Part shown: in pieces, positions 34,868-44,740 of the stretch
How positions within the stretch are numbered: the stretch's first letter is position 1
Layout of the letters: every line of letters starts with the position of its first letter
Assembly: GCA_963377175.1 (NCBI GenBank)
Contig: CAUJNA010000459.1
Coordinates: 156,154-220,153 of the forward strand
Length of the DNA stretch: 64,000 nucleotides
Origin: Effrenium voratum
Taxonomy: Eukaryota; Sar; Dinophyceae; Suessiales; Symbiodiniaceae
Direction of reading: 5' to 3'
Notes under the pieces: model-generated
The model's input: the letters and a program-made list of their open reading frames with translations, nothing else
Databases searched by the model: none
Told to the model about the DNA's origin: nothing
Translations under genes and position numbers: made by a program

Positions 34868-37800
34868 ATGATAGCCCGGAGGCGCAATGGCAAGGGCCGT
34901 GGACCAGGTGATGGTCATGAAGGAGATGGGCCAGGGGAAGAAACTGGGACCCCTCTCCCGCTGATGGACGCCGGCCAGGTCGCAGAGGAGCCGGTGATCG
35001 CGGAGGCGAGTTCGCAAGGACGTGATGGTCAAGAACAGGAGACGGGCCAATCGGGGCTCGGGAATGGGTCGCTGGAGGAGGGTCGGGGTCTGGAGCTGGT
35101 GGGTCAAGAAATGGTGGTCCATCATAGCGCTACAACGAGGACGCCGGCACCGAGGCGATCGGAAGATGTGGGGCCGAGGAATTTGTGGCCTGCAGTTTCG
35201 GCATCGGGGAACCCCTGGGCATCGTCTTCGGATCCTGGTCAAGGACAAGGAGAACTTCAGAGGTGGAGTGGGGGACCTCAAGGAGAACCGGAGGTGTATG
35301 GGCCGCTCTTCACCCGGGAGCAGTTGGAGTACCTGGAAAGGTGGGACAGGCCTGGAAGCCTGGTGAATTTGAGCTCGGCAACAGCAGCTCAGGAGCCAAC
35401 ACTGAGGAGGCCGGAGTTCCTGGAGAGAGAGGAGGCTACACCACAAGCAGGACCAGATGGAGGCGCTCGACATCCACGACGGCATGATCAGGTGCAGGAG
35501 TACCTCTTGATGGAGATACAGAGGCTCAGAGCTGAGAACGACAGGCTCAGAAAGGGCAATCAGTCTGAGGAGACCTACGTGACGCCAGACGTCGAGGTGG
35601 AGAAACGGGGACAAGCACGAGGGCCCGATCCAGGACATCGCGACGGAGAACCAGAGGAACGAAGACGAGAGAAAGGTCAGGAGCCTTCGGAGGAGCTGAT
35701 CAAAGATGAGCAAGCCACGGATGGGAACGAGCTCAACATCATCTTGAAGCTCATGGAGGGCATGCAACAGATCCAGAAGAAGATCATGAACGGTGGCAAC
35801 AGCCACACAGGTGAGGAAGAGAATGCGGAGGTGGTGAAGTCGGCGGTGGAGCTGCCGATGCTGCCGGAGCTAAGCGCGGACACCGGCCCGATTGACCTTC
35901 AAGATTGGTTGACGATGGTGGGCCCGGTGATGGCGGACCTCTCGGACACTAGCCAAGAATGGTGGGAGCTGATGCTGAAACACACCAAGAAGTGGTATGA
36001 CAAGTACATGACGGAGCCGCCCTTGCAGAGGTTGCTGCTGACTCCAACACCTCCGAGTGAGGTGTGCAATGGAAGATGGAGGCGGGTGGAGCGTCGGGCG
36101 GTGACCTTGCTCATGAAGGCCTTGCCGGATCAGGTCAAGGAGGAGCTGATAGCGACTAAGAGCCTGGAGGTGTTCTCTTTGATCTGCAGGCTGATGCTGC
36201 TGTACCAGCCGGGTGGAGTGGCGGAGAGATCGGCCATTCTCAAGAACCTGGAGCAGCCCCAGGAGGCGACGAGCATTCAGGCGGCGGTTCAGGGAATCAG
36301 GAGGTGGCTTCGATGGAGGCGGAGGGCGGAAGAGATAGGCGTCTCGCTTCCAGATCCGTCGGTCTTGAACAGAGGATTGCAGAGGCTGACGAAGAAAGTT
36401 CTGGAGAACAACAAGGACCTGAACTTCAAGATCAGCCTGGCCAGATCAACCTTGCAGGTGGATACGGTGCCGAACTACAGCACCATCGGCACGTACTGCG
36501 AGCATCTCCTGTCGGAGCTGGAGCAGTTGGTCCACACGGAGAAGAAGGTCGCAAAGGCCACGGACGCCGACAGCAAGGTGAAGAAATTCGAAGGAGCTGG
36601 AGCTGGATATGGATATGGAGGTGGAAAAGGAGGAGAATCCCGAGCTCCAAGAAAGGAAGGAGAGGCGCGAGAGAGAAAGCCTTGCCGGTACTACCTCACG
36701 GATGTTGGATGCAGAAGAGGTCGGCAACGAACCTTTGCCCACGACGCGAAGGACGACAAGAACAGATGCTACGAGTGCGGTGCCACGGACCACTACCGCA
36801 AGGACTGCACAAGGAAGCAGCAGGAGAAGACACCGGGCAACAAGATGGACAAGAGTCCTGGGAAGATCGCCAAGGTGTCAGAGGTTGAAGATGAGGAGAA
36901 CAATCGCCAGGAGGGCGATCAAGAGGAGACGTCATCGGCATCTATGGCTACCTTGAAGGGGAGCGCCAAGAACGCCAAGGACGGGAATGAAGGAGACGGT
37001 CTGCAATCGGTCTTGGAGGAGGCTGGAAAGATGCTGAGGTCCCTCAACATCAAGGCTTCAGCAGCGACGGATCGCAGAGAGAGGGAGGATCGGATGAACG
37101 ATCTTCAGAAGCAGCTCGATCAGATGCGCAAGATGAGGGCTTTGAGGTTCGCGAAGGTGTCGAAGATCGACTACCAGCACGAGTACGGGCTGCTGGACTC
37201 AGGGGCTACGCACTCGATGAGGGGTGCATGCTCAGGAGACGACGTGGAGAACCTGGAAAAGATTCAGGTGGAGCTGGCAGGAGGAGAAAAGAAGGAGCTG
37301 CTCATGACGACCGGGAAGGTCATCATCCACGAAGACCGAGATGTGCAGCCCATCGCACCTTTGGGCTTGCTCATAGAGAAGATGGGATGCGAGGTGACGT
37401 GGACAAAGAAGGGAGCCTGCCGATTGAGGCACCCAACCATGGGCGAGATCCCGGTTCAAACAAATGCGGGTTGCCCGGAGGTGGAGAAAGGCGTTGCTCT
37501 TGCCCTGATAGATGCCTTGGAGGAGCTTGAGGAGGGAAGGGACGCCAAGCTGAACAAGATCAAGGAGGAAGACCGGGTGGTGGAGCTGATCAGAAGTGAA
37601 AGAGCCTTCAACGGAGTTCCGGGTGAGGTGATGGAGAAGGTGGTGGTTGCCCCGGCCAAGGACCTGAGCGGACTCCCCTTGAACAGATCCCGGAGGAGGA
37701 AACTTCAAGAAGGTTTTGTGGTTCACTTGTACGCCGGCGAGGAAGAAGGCTACACCCTCAGTCGTGCTCTTAAGGAGGTTGGAGGAGACAAGACAAGATT

Positions 37801-38203
37801 GGTGGAAATCGACCTAAAGAGAGGAGCCAATCACGACATGATGAAGGACGAGGTCTACGCGGCGTTGATGGGCGCGGCCTTTAACGGCCTGGTGCTTGGA
37901 GTCGTGGGAGGTCCGAACTGCCGCACCCGGAGCGTGCTACGACACTATCCTTTGCCAGCTGGAAAGCCAAGGCCGGTTCGGGGGGTAGCTCCAGAACATT
38001 GGTTTGGCCTACCAGGCCTGGATGAGGAGGAGAAGAGACAGGTCTGGGAAGACGACGTTCTCATGTACCGCATGATCATGCTCTACTGCGCGGCGGAAGA
38101 AGGAAGAAAGAATCGAGGACTTCGTGGTGCAGCGAAGACGGAGGAGGAGACTATGGCGGTGTGGCGGTCAAGCCAACGAGGGTGGTCACGAACCTCCAGC
38201 TGA
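34868..38203 (+). CDS. Copia gag - zinc fingers - protease - methyltransferase-like polyprotein
   Basis: A frame of 1111 codons. Order: Gly/Arg-rich N-terminus; coiled coil (about residues 211-235, MEIQRLRAENDRLR); gag core (about 330-560, with DWLTMVGPVMADLS and EWWELMLKHTKKWYDKY); a CCCH-type finger (about 606-625, C-x8-C-x5-R-x3-H, third Cys replaced by Arg); a zinc knuckle CYECGATDHYRKDC (634-647); aspartic protease DSG (777-779, in LLDSGATHSM); then a Rossmann-like segment (about 948-1030) with HLYAGEEEGYTLSRAL, LVEIDLKRG and VVGGPNCRTRS, which resemble motifs I, II and IV of DNA cytosine methyltransferases. The first ATG lies 25 bp after the LTR and suits translation of the genomic RNA. 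It ends at TGA 38201-38203, overlapping the pol frame. Confidence 0.9.
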   Translation: MIARRRNGKGRGPGDGHEGDGPGEETGTPLPLMDAGQVAEEPVIAEASSQGRDGQEQETGQSGLGNGSLEEGRGLELVGQEMVVHHSATTRTPAPRRSEDVGPRNLWPAVSASGNPWASSSDPGQGQGELQRWSGGPQGEPEVYGPLFTREQLEYLERWDRPGSLVNLSSATAAQEPTLRRPEFLEREEATPQAGPDGGARHPRRHDQVQEYLLMEIQRLRAENDRLRKGNQSEETYVTPDVEVEKRGQARGPDPGHRDGEPEERRREKGQEPSEELIKDEQATDGNELNIILKLMEGMQQIQKKIMNGGNSHTGEEENAEVVKSAVELPMLPELSADTGPIDLQDWLTMVGPVMADLSDTSQEWWELMLKHTKKWYDKYMTEPPLQRLLLTPTPPSEVCNGRWRRVERRAVTLLMKALPDQVKEELIATKSLEVFSLICRLMLLYQPGGVAERSAILKNLEQPQEATSIQAAVQGIRRWLRWRRRAEEIGVSLPDPSVLNRGLQRLTKKVLENNKDLNFKISLARSTLQVDTVPNYSTIGTYCEHLLSELEQLVHTEKKVAKATDADSKVKKFEGAGAGYGYGGGKGGESRAPRKEGEARERKPCRYYLTDVGCRRGRQRTFAHDAKDDKNRCYECGATDHYRKDCTRKQQEKTPGNKMDKSPGKIAKVSEVEDEENNRQEGDQEETSSASMATLKGSAKNAKDGNEGDGLQSVLEEAGKMLRSLNIKASAATDRREREDRMNDLQKQLDQMRKMRALRFAKVSKIDYQHEYGLLDSGATHSMRGACSGDDVENLEKIQVELAGGEKKELLMTTGKVIIHEDRDVQPIAPLGLLIEKMGCEVTWTKKGACRLRHPTMGEIPVQTNAGCPEVEKGVALALIDALEELEEGRDAKLNKIKEEDRVVELIRSERAFNGVPGEVMEKVVVAPAKDLSGLPLNRSRRRKLQEGFVVHLYAGEEEGYTLSRALKEVGGDKTRLVEIDLKRGANHDMMKDEVYAALMGAAFNGLVLGVVGGPNCRTRSVLRHYPLPAGKPRPVRGVAPEHWFGLPGLDEEEKRQVWEDDVLMYRMIMLYCAAEEGRKNRGLRGAAKTEEETMAVWRSSQRGWSRTSS

Positions 38204-41200
38204 GCATGCCGGCGACCCGGTCAACTACGGCGACCACAAGAGAGGAGTCGGCGGTGAGGTCATCGGCGACGTTATCCCGATGGGCACCGGGAATGATGAA
38301 GGAGGTTGCAAGAGCGCTGCAGGAGGAGGTCTTTGGAAGGCCTGAGAAGATGTGCAAGCTGAGTTGGCGTGAACATCTGCTACACGGACATACTCCCTTT
38401 CGCCGGGACTGCCGAGTATGTCAGGAAGCATCAGCAAAGGGGAGGAGACATTGTAAGGTCGACTATCCCGAGGCGGCGGTGTTGAGTGTGGATCTCAGCG
38501 GACCGTACAAGCTGGGCAAGGATATCAACGACGCTACGTCGAGGTACTTCCTCATCGGAACGTACACATGGCCTTCGGAGGAGGAGCAGAAAGAGTTCTT
38601 TCCAAAGGAGGATGGAGGAGAAGTAGACGATGAGGCAGACCTGCCAGAAATTGAGGAAGGAGAAAAAGAGGAGGATGAAAAGGAGAAGGAAGAAAGGGAG
38701 AAGGAGGATAAGGAGGAAGGAGAGGAGCCGCAGGATGAGAAGGAAGAAGAGAAGCGAGCTAAGGAAGCTTGTGGTCCACCGAGACCATTGAAAGTGATCG
38801 TGATGGTCGTGCCGCTGCCGGATAAGAGGGGGAAGACGGTGATGGAGGGGATCCAGCACCTGTACATCAAGCTGAAGAGACAGGGATACCCCATCCAGCG
38901 GTTGCACTCAGACAGGGGGAAGGAGTTCCTTAACCATGGTCTTCGAAGATGGTGCTTGGTGCGGGAGGTGGAAAAGACCACGACAAGTGCAGACTCTCCC
39001 CAGGAGAATGGAAGGGCGGAGGCATGCATTGGAAGCTTGAAGAGCAAAATCAGAAGGCTGCTGAAAGGAGCGGAACTGGCGGTGAAGTTTTGGCATATGG
39101 CGGCTAGGTATGCAGTCGTGGCAGAGAAGAAAAGGTTGAAGGGTGAACGGATGGTGGCGAGCTTTGGAGAAGAGGTGTGGGTTCCAAAGAGGTCCTGGAA
39201 GAAGCTGCAGGATCCGTTTGGGCCGACCCATGAGAAGGCGCGCTACTTGGCCGAGATCCCGGAGGTAACGAAGGGACATGGAGTCCTACGACAAGATGGA
39301 AAGATTGAGGTGGTGTCCAAGGTGGTGACTGGAGTAAAGGAACCCAAGGACGAGGAGCCAGAAGAAGAAGGAGAAGCGCACGTGGTGAGGAGAAGGATTA
39401 GAGAAAAGACCAAGCCGGAGGATTTAGGTGAGGAGTATAGCCGGTTGGAGGCTCTCAAGGAGCTCATCATGGAGAAGAAGGCTACTGCCAGAGACGAGGG
39501 GGAGGTTCTCGGGATCACGGCGGTGAAGCTGCGAGAGCTGCAGATAGAAGAAGCAAAGGTTCAGGAGATGTACGGAAAAGAAGAGAAGCAGGTGCTGCAA
39601 ACGAGGATAGCAGGACCGGCAGAGGTGATGAGAGACAAGGAGGAATGGATCCCGGCTATAGAAGCTGAGATGAAGTCCCTTCTGGAGGAGAAGAAGGCGG
39701 TTCGCATCGTCACGGGCAAGGAAGCGAGAGAGATGATGGAGGACCCGAGATACAAGGTCGATCTCATGCCGGGAAAGATGGTGACGACTATCAAGGCACC
39801 CAACGGAAAGAAGAAGTGCAGGCTGGTCATCTGCGGAAACCATGCCGAAGGAGGAGGAAGAGATCAAGAGGAGTCTCTATATGCTGGCGGATCAGACGCG
39901 ATATCCATTAGGACGGCGACGAAATGCGCGGCGGAGAACAACTGGGAAGGAGTAGTGCTGGACATCAAGACGGCATTCCTCAATGCTCCGCTACACGTCC
40001 AGGACAACAAGAGCAAGCAAAAGAAGGTCGTGCTGATGAGACCCCCGGCAGTGCTAGTACGGTTGGGACTTTGCAAGTCAGATGAGTACTGGGCAGTGGA
40101 GCGTGCCTTGTACGGCTTGCGGGAGTCGCCAAGAAGATGGGCGGTGTTCCGGGACGAGAAGGTTCGGACTTTGCGGTGGCAGAGAGGAGCGCAAAACTTC
40201 TGGATGGAGCAGTCCATCGCAGACCCGAATGTGTGGCGGATCATGGGAAGCCAAGAGAAGGATGAGGAGCGGCGTGGGACGAGCTCTACGGCAAGAACTG
40301 GAGGTCCTACTATGAGCGGAGGATCATCGACGGCAGGATCAATGGAGTGGACACAAGAAGGACACCTTCAAGGGCTGGCGGTGGTCTATGTGGACGACAT
40401 ACTGGCCTACGGAGGGGAGCAAACCCTGGAGGAGTTTGTCCACCAGGTGAAGGCAATGTGGGAGACGAGCACCCCGGAAAAGATACAGGAGAGCTCCAAG
40501 GTGCGCTTCTGCGGCATGGAGATCAGCAGGACGAGCCGAGGGTATTTCCTGGGGCAGCAAGCCTACACGCAGGAGGTTCTCAATCGGAACGGCGGAGGTG
40601 GACTTGGATCAGTTCTCCCTATCACAAGAGAGATGGCGGAAACCCCGGAGGAGCTGGATATAACGGCAGCCGAGGTTCAGGCAGCTCAAAGAACGGTCGG
40701 AGAAATCCTATGGCTGACCACGAAGACAAGGCCGGACCTGATGTACGTTACAAGCCGGATGTCATCGGCGGTGACGAAGGCGCCAAAGTGGGTCATGGAG
40801 TTGGCCGACCAGGTGTGGCGCTATCTGAAAAAGACAAAGGAGGTTGGGTTGTGGCTGGAGCGCCAGGTTGGAAATGGAGAGTCAGGTCTTGAAGGGAGGA
40901 GGATCGAGGTCTATACAGACGCGTCGTTTTCCCCTGGCGGTGGTCTCAGTCACGGTTCGGTGGCAGTACTGTGGAATGGAGGTGCTATAGCGTGGAGGAG
41001 TTCGAGGCAAAGCTTCCCTACTATGAGTACCGCGGAATCGGAGCTGGCGGAATGCTTGGAGGGCATTGTCATGGGAGAGAGCGTCGAGGCCTTGGTGGCG
41101 GAGATAGAAGAGGCTGCCGGGAACGCCTATGTGAGGCAGTTGTTGACGGACAGCTCGTCGGCTATAGCAATAGCCTCGGAAGGCAGCGGCAGCTGGCGGA

Positions 41201-42354
41201 CTCGGCATTTGAGGGTGAGAGCGTACAACCTCAGGTGGAGGCTGGATGACCAGAGCTGGACTATTCATCATGTGCCGGGAGTTCGCATGCTGGCAGACCT
41301 GGGCACGAAGGCGCTCAGTGGAAAGAGAATGGAAGAGTTGAGGAGGCTCTGGAAGTTGGAGCAGTACGACGACCAGAAGGAGGAGGACGTCAACCAGGAG
41401 GAGCAGACGGGCATGGAATTGAGAGAGGAAGCCAAGCTCGCTGGCCAGAACATCCCGGTGGACGCAGAGATGGCCACGGGGGCAATCAAGGTGCTAACCA
41501 TCGCGAGCCTGATCTCTCAGGTGCAGGCGGTCAAGGAAAAGTTGCCGGAAGGCGAGATAGAGGATGACGAGTCCCTCAAGGCGCTGATGACCCTGGTGAG
41601 TGTCTTGTCGATCGTTCTGTGCAAGCTGGTGGAGATGATGTGCACGCGCCAAGTGATACCGAGGATAAGAGCTATGAGGGCTCAAGGAGTTGGCGCCGAC
41701 CCCGAGGAGGAAGAAGAGGATGAACAGTCAGAAGAGGGCTCTACCGCATGGAGGCGAGGAGCAATATCGAGGGCTCCGTCTACGGCAAGGTCAAGTGGGG
41801 CGGGGGCTTCAACGTCAAGTATGACAACGGGAAGTACAACTACGGCAAGAAAGAGCTCTACGGCACGAAGGGTGGAGCCTACAGCGAGGGGATCGACTTC
41901 GGCAAGTTCTGGTGCCAGGCAGCTGGGCGCATTGCCCAAGTTCAGGCCCAACACCAAGGGGGTGTCGAAGGGAAAGCAGAAGGGAAGAATGATCCCTCGG
42001 GCAGTTCATGAGACGGAGCCTGAGGATCGAGAAGGGGCTGACCCTGAACCCGACGCGGATGACGACTACATCCCCCTGGAGCCATCGATCTTCTTCACAC
42101 CCTGTGGGGAACGATATCATGTGCGGCACGATTGCTATGGGCTTCGGAACGCTATGCGTCAGACAGAGGCGCTCCCGTGCCCCAGATGCTGCACTCCGGA
42201 CTATAGGAGGCTGTTGCCTTCAACCAGAGGATCCCTCTACATCAAGCAGCCGGGCATCTACCATGTGGTGAGCCTTTGTGCGGATCCGAATCGCGAGGGG
42301 TTGCACTGCCTGACCACGTGCCGCTGCTGCTTTGAGGGGCGGGTGACATGGTGA
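38161..42354 (+). CDS. Copia integrase - reverse transcriptase - RNase H polyprotein
   Basis: This frame is open from 38026 with no ATG at its head, so it is probably expressed as a fusion with the preceding frame. Counting from 38161: an HHCC-like zinc motif (about 76-94, HLLHGHTPFRRDCRVC); integrase triad Asp111 (SVDLSGP), Asp251 (LHSDRGKEF) and Glu282 (PQENGRAE), with a roughly 55-residue Glu/Lys run between the two Asp; RT with Asp601 (LDIKTAFLNAPL), ALYGLRESPRRW and YVDD (Asp745/746); RNase H with Asp920 (VYTDASFSP), Glu959 (STAESELAE) and Asp997 (LLTDSSSAIA). The tail has a hydrophobic segment (about 1138-1160, ALMTLVSVLSIVLCKLV) and a Cys/His motif (CGERYHVRHDCYGLRNA, then CPRCC). All catalytic residues appear intact. 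Confidence 0.93.
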   Translation: MAVKPTRVVTNLQLSMPATRSTTATTREESAVRSSATLSRWAPGMMKEVARALQEEVFGRPEKMCKLSWREHLLHGHTPFRRDCRVCQEASAKGRRHCKVDYPEAAVLSVDLSGPYKLGKDINDATSRYFLIGTYTWPSEEEQKEFFPKEDGGEVDDEADLPEIEEGEKEEDEKEKEEREKEDKEEGEEPQDEKEEEKRAKEACGPPRPLKVIVMVVPLPDKRGKTVMEGIQHLYIKLKRQGYPIQRLHSDRGKEFLNHGLRRWCLVREVEKTTTSADSPQENGRAEACIGSLKSKIRRLLKGAELAVKFWHMAARYAVVAEKKRLKGERMVASFGEEVWVPKRSWKKLQDPFGPTHEKARYLAEIPEVTKGHGVLRQDGKIEVVSKVVTGVKEPKDEEPEEEGEAHVVRRRIREKTKPEDLGEEYSRLEALKELIMEKKATARDEGEVLGITAVKLRELQIEEAKVQEMYGKEEKQVLQTRIAGPAEVMRDKEEWIPAIEAEMKSLLEEKKAVRIVTGKEAREMMEDPRYKVDLMPGKMVTTIKAPNGKKKCRLVICGNHAEGGGRDQEESLYAGGSDAISIRTATKCAAENNWEGVVLDIKTAFLNAPLHVQDNKSKQKKVVLMRPPAVLVRLGLCKSDEYWAVERALYGLRESPRRWAVFRDEKVRTLRWQRGAQNFWMEQSIADPNVWRIMGSQEKDEERRGTSSTARTGGPTMSGGSSTAGSMEWTQEGHLQGLAVVYVDDILAYGGEQTLEEFVHQVKAMWETSTPEKIQESSKVRFCGMEISRTSRGYFLGQQAYTQEVLNRNGGGGLGSVLPITREMAETPEELDITAAEVQAAQRTVGEILWLTTKTRPDLMYVTSRMSSAVTKAPKWVMELADQVWRYLKKTKEVGLWLERQVGNGESGLEGRRIEVYTDASFSPGGGLSHGSVAVLWNGGAIAWRSSRQSFPTMSTAESELAECLEGIVMGESVEALVAEIEEAAGNAYVRQLLTDSSSAIAIASEGSGSWRTRHLRVRAYNLRWRLDDQSWTIHHVPGVRMLADLGTKALSGKRMEELRRLWKLEQYDDQKEEDVNQEEQTGMELREEAKLAGQNIPVDAEMATGAIKVLTIASLISQVQAVKEKLPEGEIEDDESLKALMTLVSVLSIVLCKLVEMMCTRQVIPRIRAMRAQGVGADPEEEEEDEQSEEGSTAWRRGAISRAPSTARSSGAGASTSSMTTGSTTTARKSSTARRVEPTARGSTSASSGARQLGALPKFRPNTKGVSKGKQKGRMIPRAVHETEPEDREGADPEPDADDDYIPLEPSIFFTPCGERYHVRHDCYGLRNAMRQTEALPCPRCCTPDYRRLLPSTRGSLYIKQPGIYHVVSLCADPNREGLHCLTTCRCCFEGRVTW

Positions 42355-42469
42355 ACTATGAGTACGGCTTGAGCCTGGCACAGGCATTTTGTGAGGGCGA
42401 ATTGCCCATAGAGCAGAGCCGATAAGAGGCCTTTAGTTTGGGCAGGTGCATGCCACATGGCATGGACCT

Positions 42470-42477
42470 GGGAGGAG
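42470..42477 (+). promoter_or_regulatory. Polypurine tract
   Basis: GGGAGGAG directly precedes the 3' LTR at 42478, the expected place for plus-strand priming. Confidence 0.75.
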
Positions 42478-42533
42478 TGCACAAATCCGACAATGGAAGC
42501 CGTTTTGCCCAAGGAAAAGCCCGCTGATTAGCA
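42478..42533 (+). repeat. 3' LTR, 56 bp
   Basis: Identical to 34788-34843, including the spliced-leader-like core at 42498-42513. Followed by the target duplication GAAAC (42534-42538). Confidence 0.93.
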
Positions 42534-42538
42534 GAAAC

Positions 42539-44635
42539 AATTGATCCATTCCCCACCTCACAAATGTCGCATGTGATGACACCGCCCCTTCGGACCTTGT
42601 CAAATCCCTATCCAATATTCGGCAACTGCCCCCCATGCGAGGCACAGTTGATTCCTCGAATACTGCAAGTAGAACAAAAAAACAGCACTTTGCCATGGCT
42701 TGCAGTTGGCCTTGTAGAACTTGGCCCTTTGCCTTTTGACCTCTTGTTAGGAAAATTCAGGGGCCCTCTCTGAGAGTGTCCTCCCACCTTTTGTTCCTCT
42801 ATTTCCTCACTTTTCCGGAACTTAGGTTGAAAATCCGCCGTATCCGCAACCCCCACCCTCTGAGAGCCTCGCCGCTGTCCCAAGGCAAAGGATCTGGGCC
42901 CCCAGCGCATGCTAGCACCCACCATCTCGAGTGAGGTCTCAGGCGACTTTGCAGAAACTGGGTCCAATTCCGCAAGTCATCCTCGAATTACCCTAGCGAA
43001 ACCGTGGTTTTAGAGGTCCCAGAAGAGCAATTCTGAGAATCCTTCACAAGATGCACTTCTCCAAACCCCCAACCCAAAAACTTTTGGTGGACGCTTGATT
43101 TAGTTCCTGTGAGCTTCTTGTTTCTGGTTTTCTGTTGCGTTCCCCACCCCAATTTCCAAGCGCAGTACATACCCATTGTTCATTCTCTGGTGACCCGCTT
43201 GATAATGGGTGCATAGACAAAGGCGTGAACAACCGGTACAAACACTCCCAGACAACATCAAGCGCCATGTAAGAGAAGACATACTCGAAATGGCAACATG
43301 AAACTGCAGAATTATGACCTGTCTGATCCTTCCATGCTTGTCTTTTTCTACGCGGAACCCGGCAACCCCCTGCTGGTTGGTCGACAGGGAATGAAGGAAG
43401 GAAATATGGAAATGAGGATGAAAAGGCCATAAGAGGAACATGAGTTTATACCTTAATCCATAGGAGCATCCTGAGTATGCTTGCTTGTTCTGAGTACTGT
43501 TGTGTTGAATGACCACATATCAATCAAGTACAATAACACAATCACAAAGCAAGTAAGATACTGATGTCTGCATGTGTGTGTTTCGCTCAGAATTTACATA
43601 GCACATTCGCACAAGAAGTACAATGAAAGTACTATATGCAAAGGAGCCCGGAATCCTGCCTTATCTTGACAATGAAAATATTTCCACCAAAGAAGATTAC
43701 TATCAAAGGAACAAACGTATGTATGTTATTATCAGTACTAGCATTGTTTAAGATAGATAGAAACTCAACCACAAAGAATCTCTCTAATGTTGGACGCAGA
43801 TCCACCGTACGATCCTCATGTTGGTATAAATTTTAAATGTTGATTGGACCCTGTGGACATCAAACAAACATGATTGAATGGAAGGTGACAACAGAAGGCG
43901 GCACGGTGGCAGGGAGCAGTGTGCCCAAGACCAAACAGGATCGCCACTACGCAACAAAGAAAAAACTGGATGCACTTGGGCCCCAATGCTTTGCTAGTGG
44001 AAACCAAAAGCAGTGCATCAACCGTTTTGGTGCGGGCAACACCCGGCCGCGCAAGAGAGTTTGTCCTGGTCCAGCTCGTGGCGCGCCGGCTTTACCCCAA
44101 AGCACCCGGAAGGGCTCGGCCCGGGAAAGCCCGGCCTGTGCCACGGGCAGCCTGGCAACAGACCCCAAACCACATCGGAAAGCGGAACACAAAATGTGTT
44201 TTATTCCCCAACAGCTGGAAGCTTTGGGGTCTCAGCCCAGATAGGCTTCGGAGTGGTCCGGGGCGGCCCTGAGGTAAGGTTCCACGAGGGTTGCACCAGG
44301 CGTCCACCAGGGTTCCACGAGGGTTCCACAAGGTTCTGCGAGGGCTGCGGGGTGGTGCGAGCACTAAGCGGAGCACCGCATGCCGCTGGGGATATCACAT
44401 GAGCTTATTCAGTTTTCCCTAAACATATTGAAGTGAGTGCACGAAAACGAGGGGGCGCGCCAACCACGCTTCACAACATATTTCCATACCATGACAGAAT
44501 TTGCTCCTACCAGGACTCGGAAATATGGTCTTACTACTTCAAAACATATAATAAATAATATCGATAAGCGCAATAGCAGGGCCTACTTTTATATGGGGAT
44601 CCGTTTTGTCACAGATGCAGTCCTTTGTAGACCGA
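42539..44635. other. Gene-poor stretch right of the first copia element
   Basis: No confirmed gene. A minus-strand frame at about 42,830-42,960 has a natural composition (SAKSPETSLEMVGASMRWG) and could be an exon. A run of GGTTCCACGAGGGTTSCAC-like near-repeats lies at about 44,276-44,335. AT-rich sequence fills 43.4-43.85 kb. Confidence 0.35.
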
Positions 44636-44740
44636 AAACGGACCCCCGCTCGAAAAGCGGATCCGCAAGACAACCGGCCCCTTTCTCAGAGGGATTGGCC
44701 AGGGATCCGCTTTTCGGTCTAAAGTGCTGGATTCCAGCTC
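44620..44740. repeat. Inverted-repeat cluster around GACCGAAAAGCGGATCC
   Basis: GACCGAAAA and CGAAAAGCGGATCC occur at about 44,632-44,667. Their reverse complement, the compact GGATCCGCTTTTCGGTC, lies at about 44,704-44,720. A CTGGATTCCAGCTCG end (about 44,727) matches in inverted form the CGAGCTGGATTCC at about 45,450. This could be part of a dispersed small inverted-repeat element. Confidence 0.6.

Larger units (their letters stand above)
34788..42533 (+). mobile_element. Ty1/copia LTR retrotransposon with 56-bp LTRs
   Basis: This is a complete element of about 7.75 kb. It has identical 56-bp terminal repeats starting TG and ending CA, a perfect 5-bp target-site duplication GAAAC (34783-34787 and 42534-42538), a primer-binding site directly after the left LTR and a purine tract (GGGAGGAG) directly before the right LTR. 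The coding order protease, integrase, reverse transcriptase, RNase H defines the Ty1/copia class. LTR identity suggests recent insertion, although 56 bp gives little dating power. The only apparent defect is the frame change between the two long frames near 38.1 kb. Confidence 0.95.

Noticed and set aside
38908..39518. Long minus-strand frames under the copia pol gene
   Set aside because: Shadow frames of a codon-biased gene; they have Ser/Leu-rich composition and no domains.
42360..42375. GGCTCAAG on the minus strand near the copia 3' end
   Set aside because: An 8-base match, antisense to the element and outside the LTR; about two such matches are expected by chance in this window.
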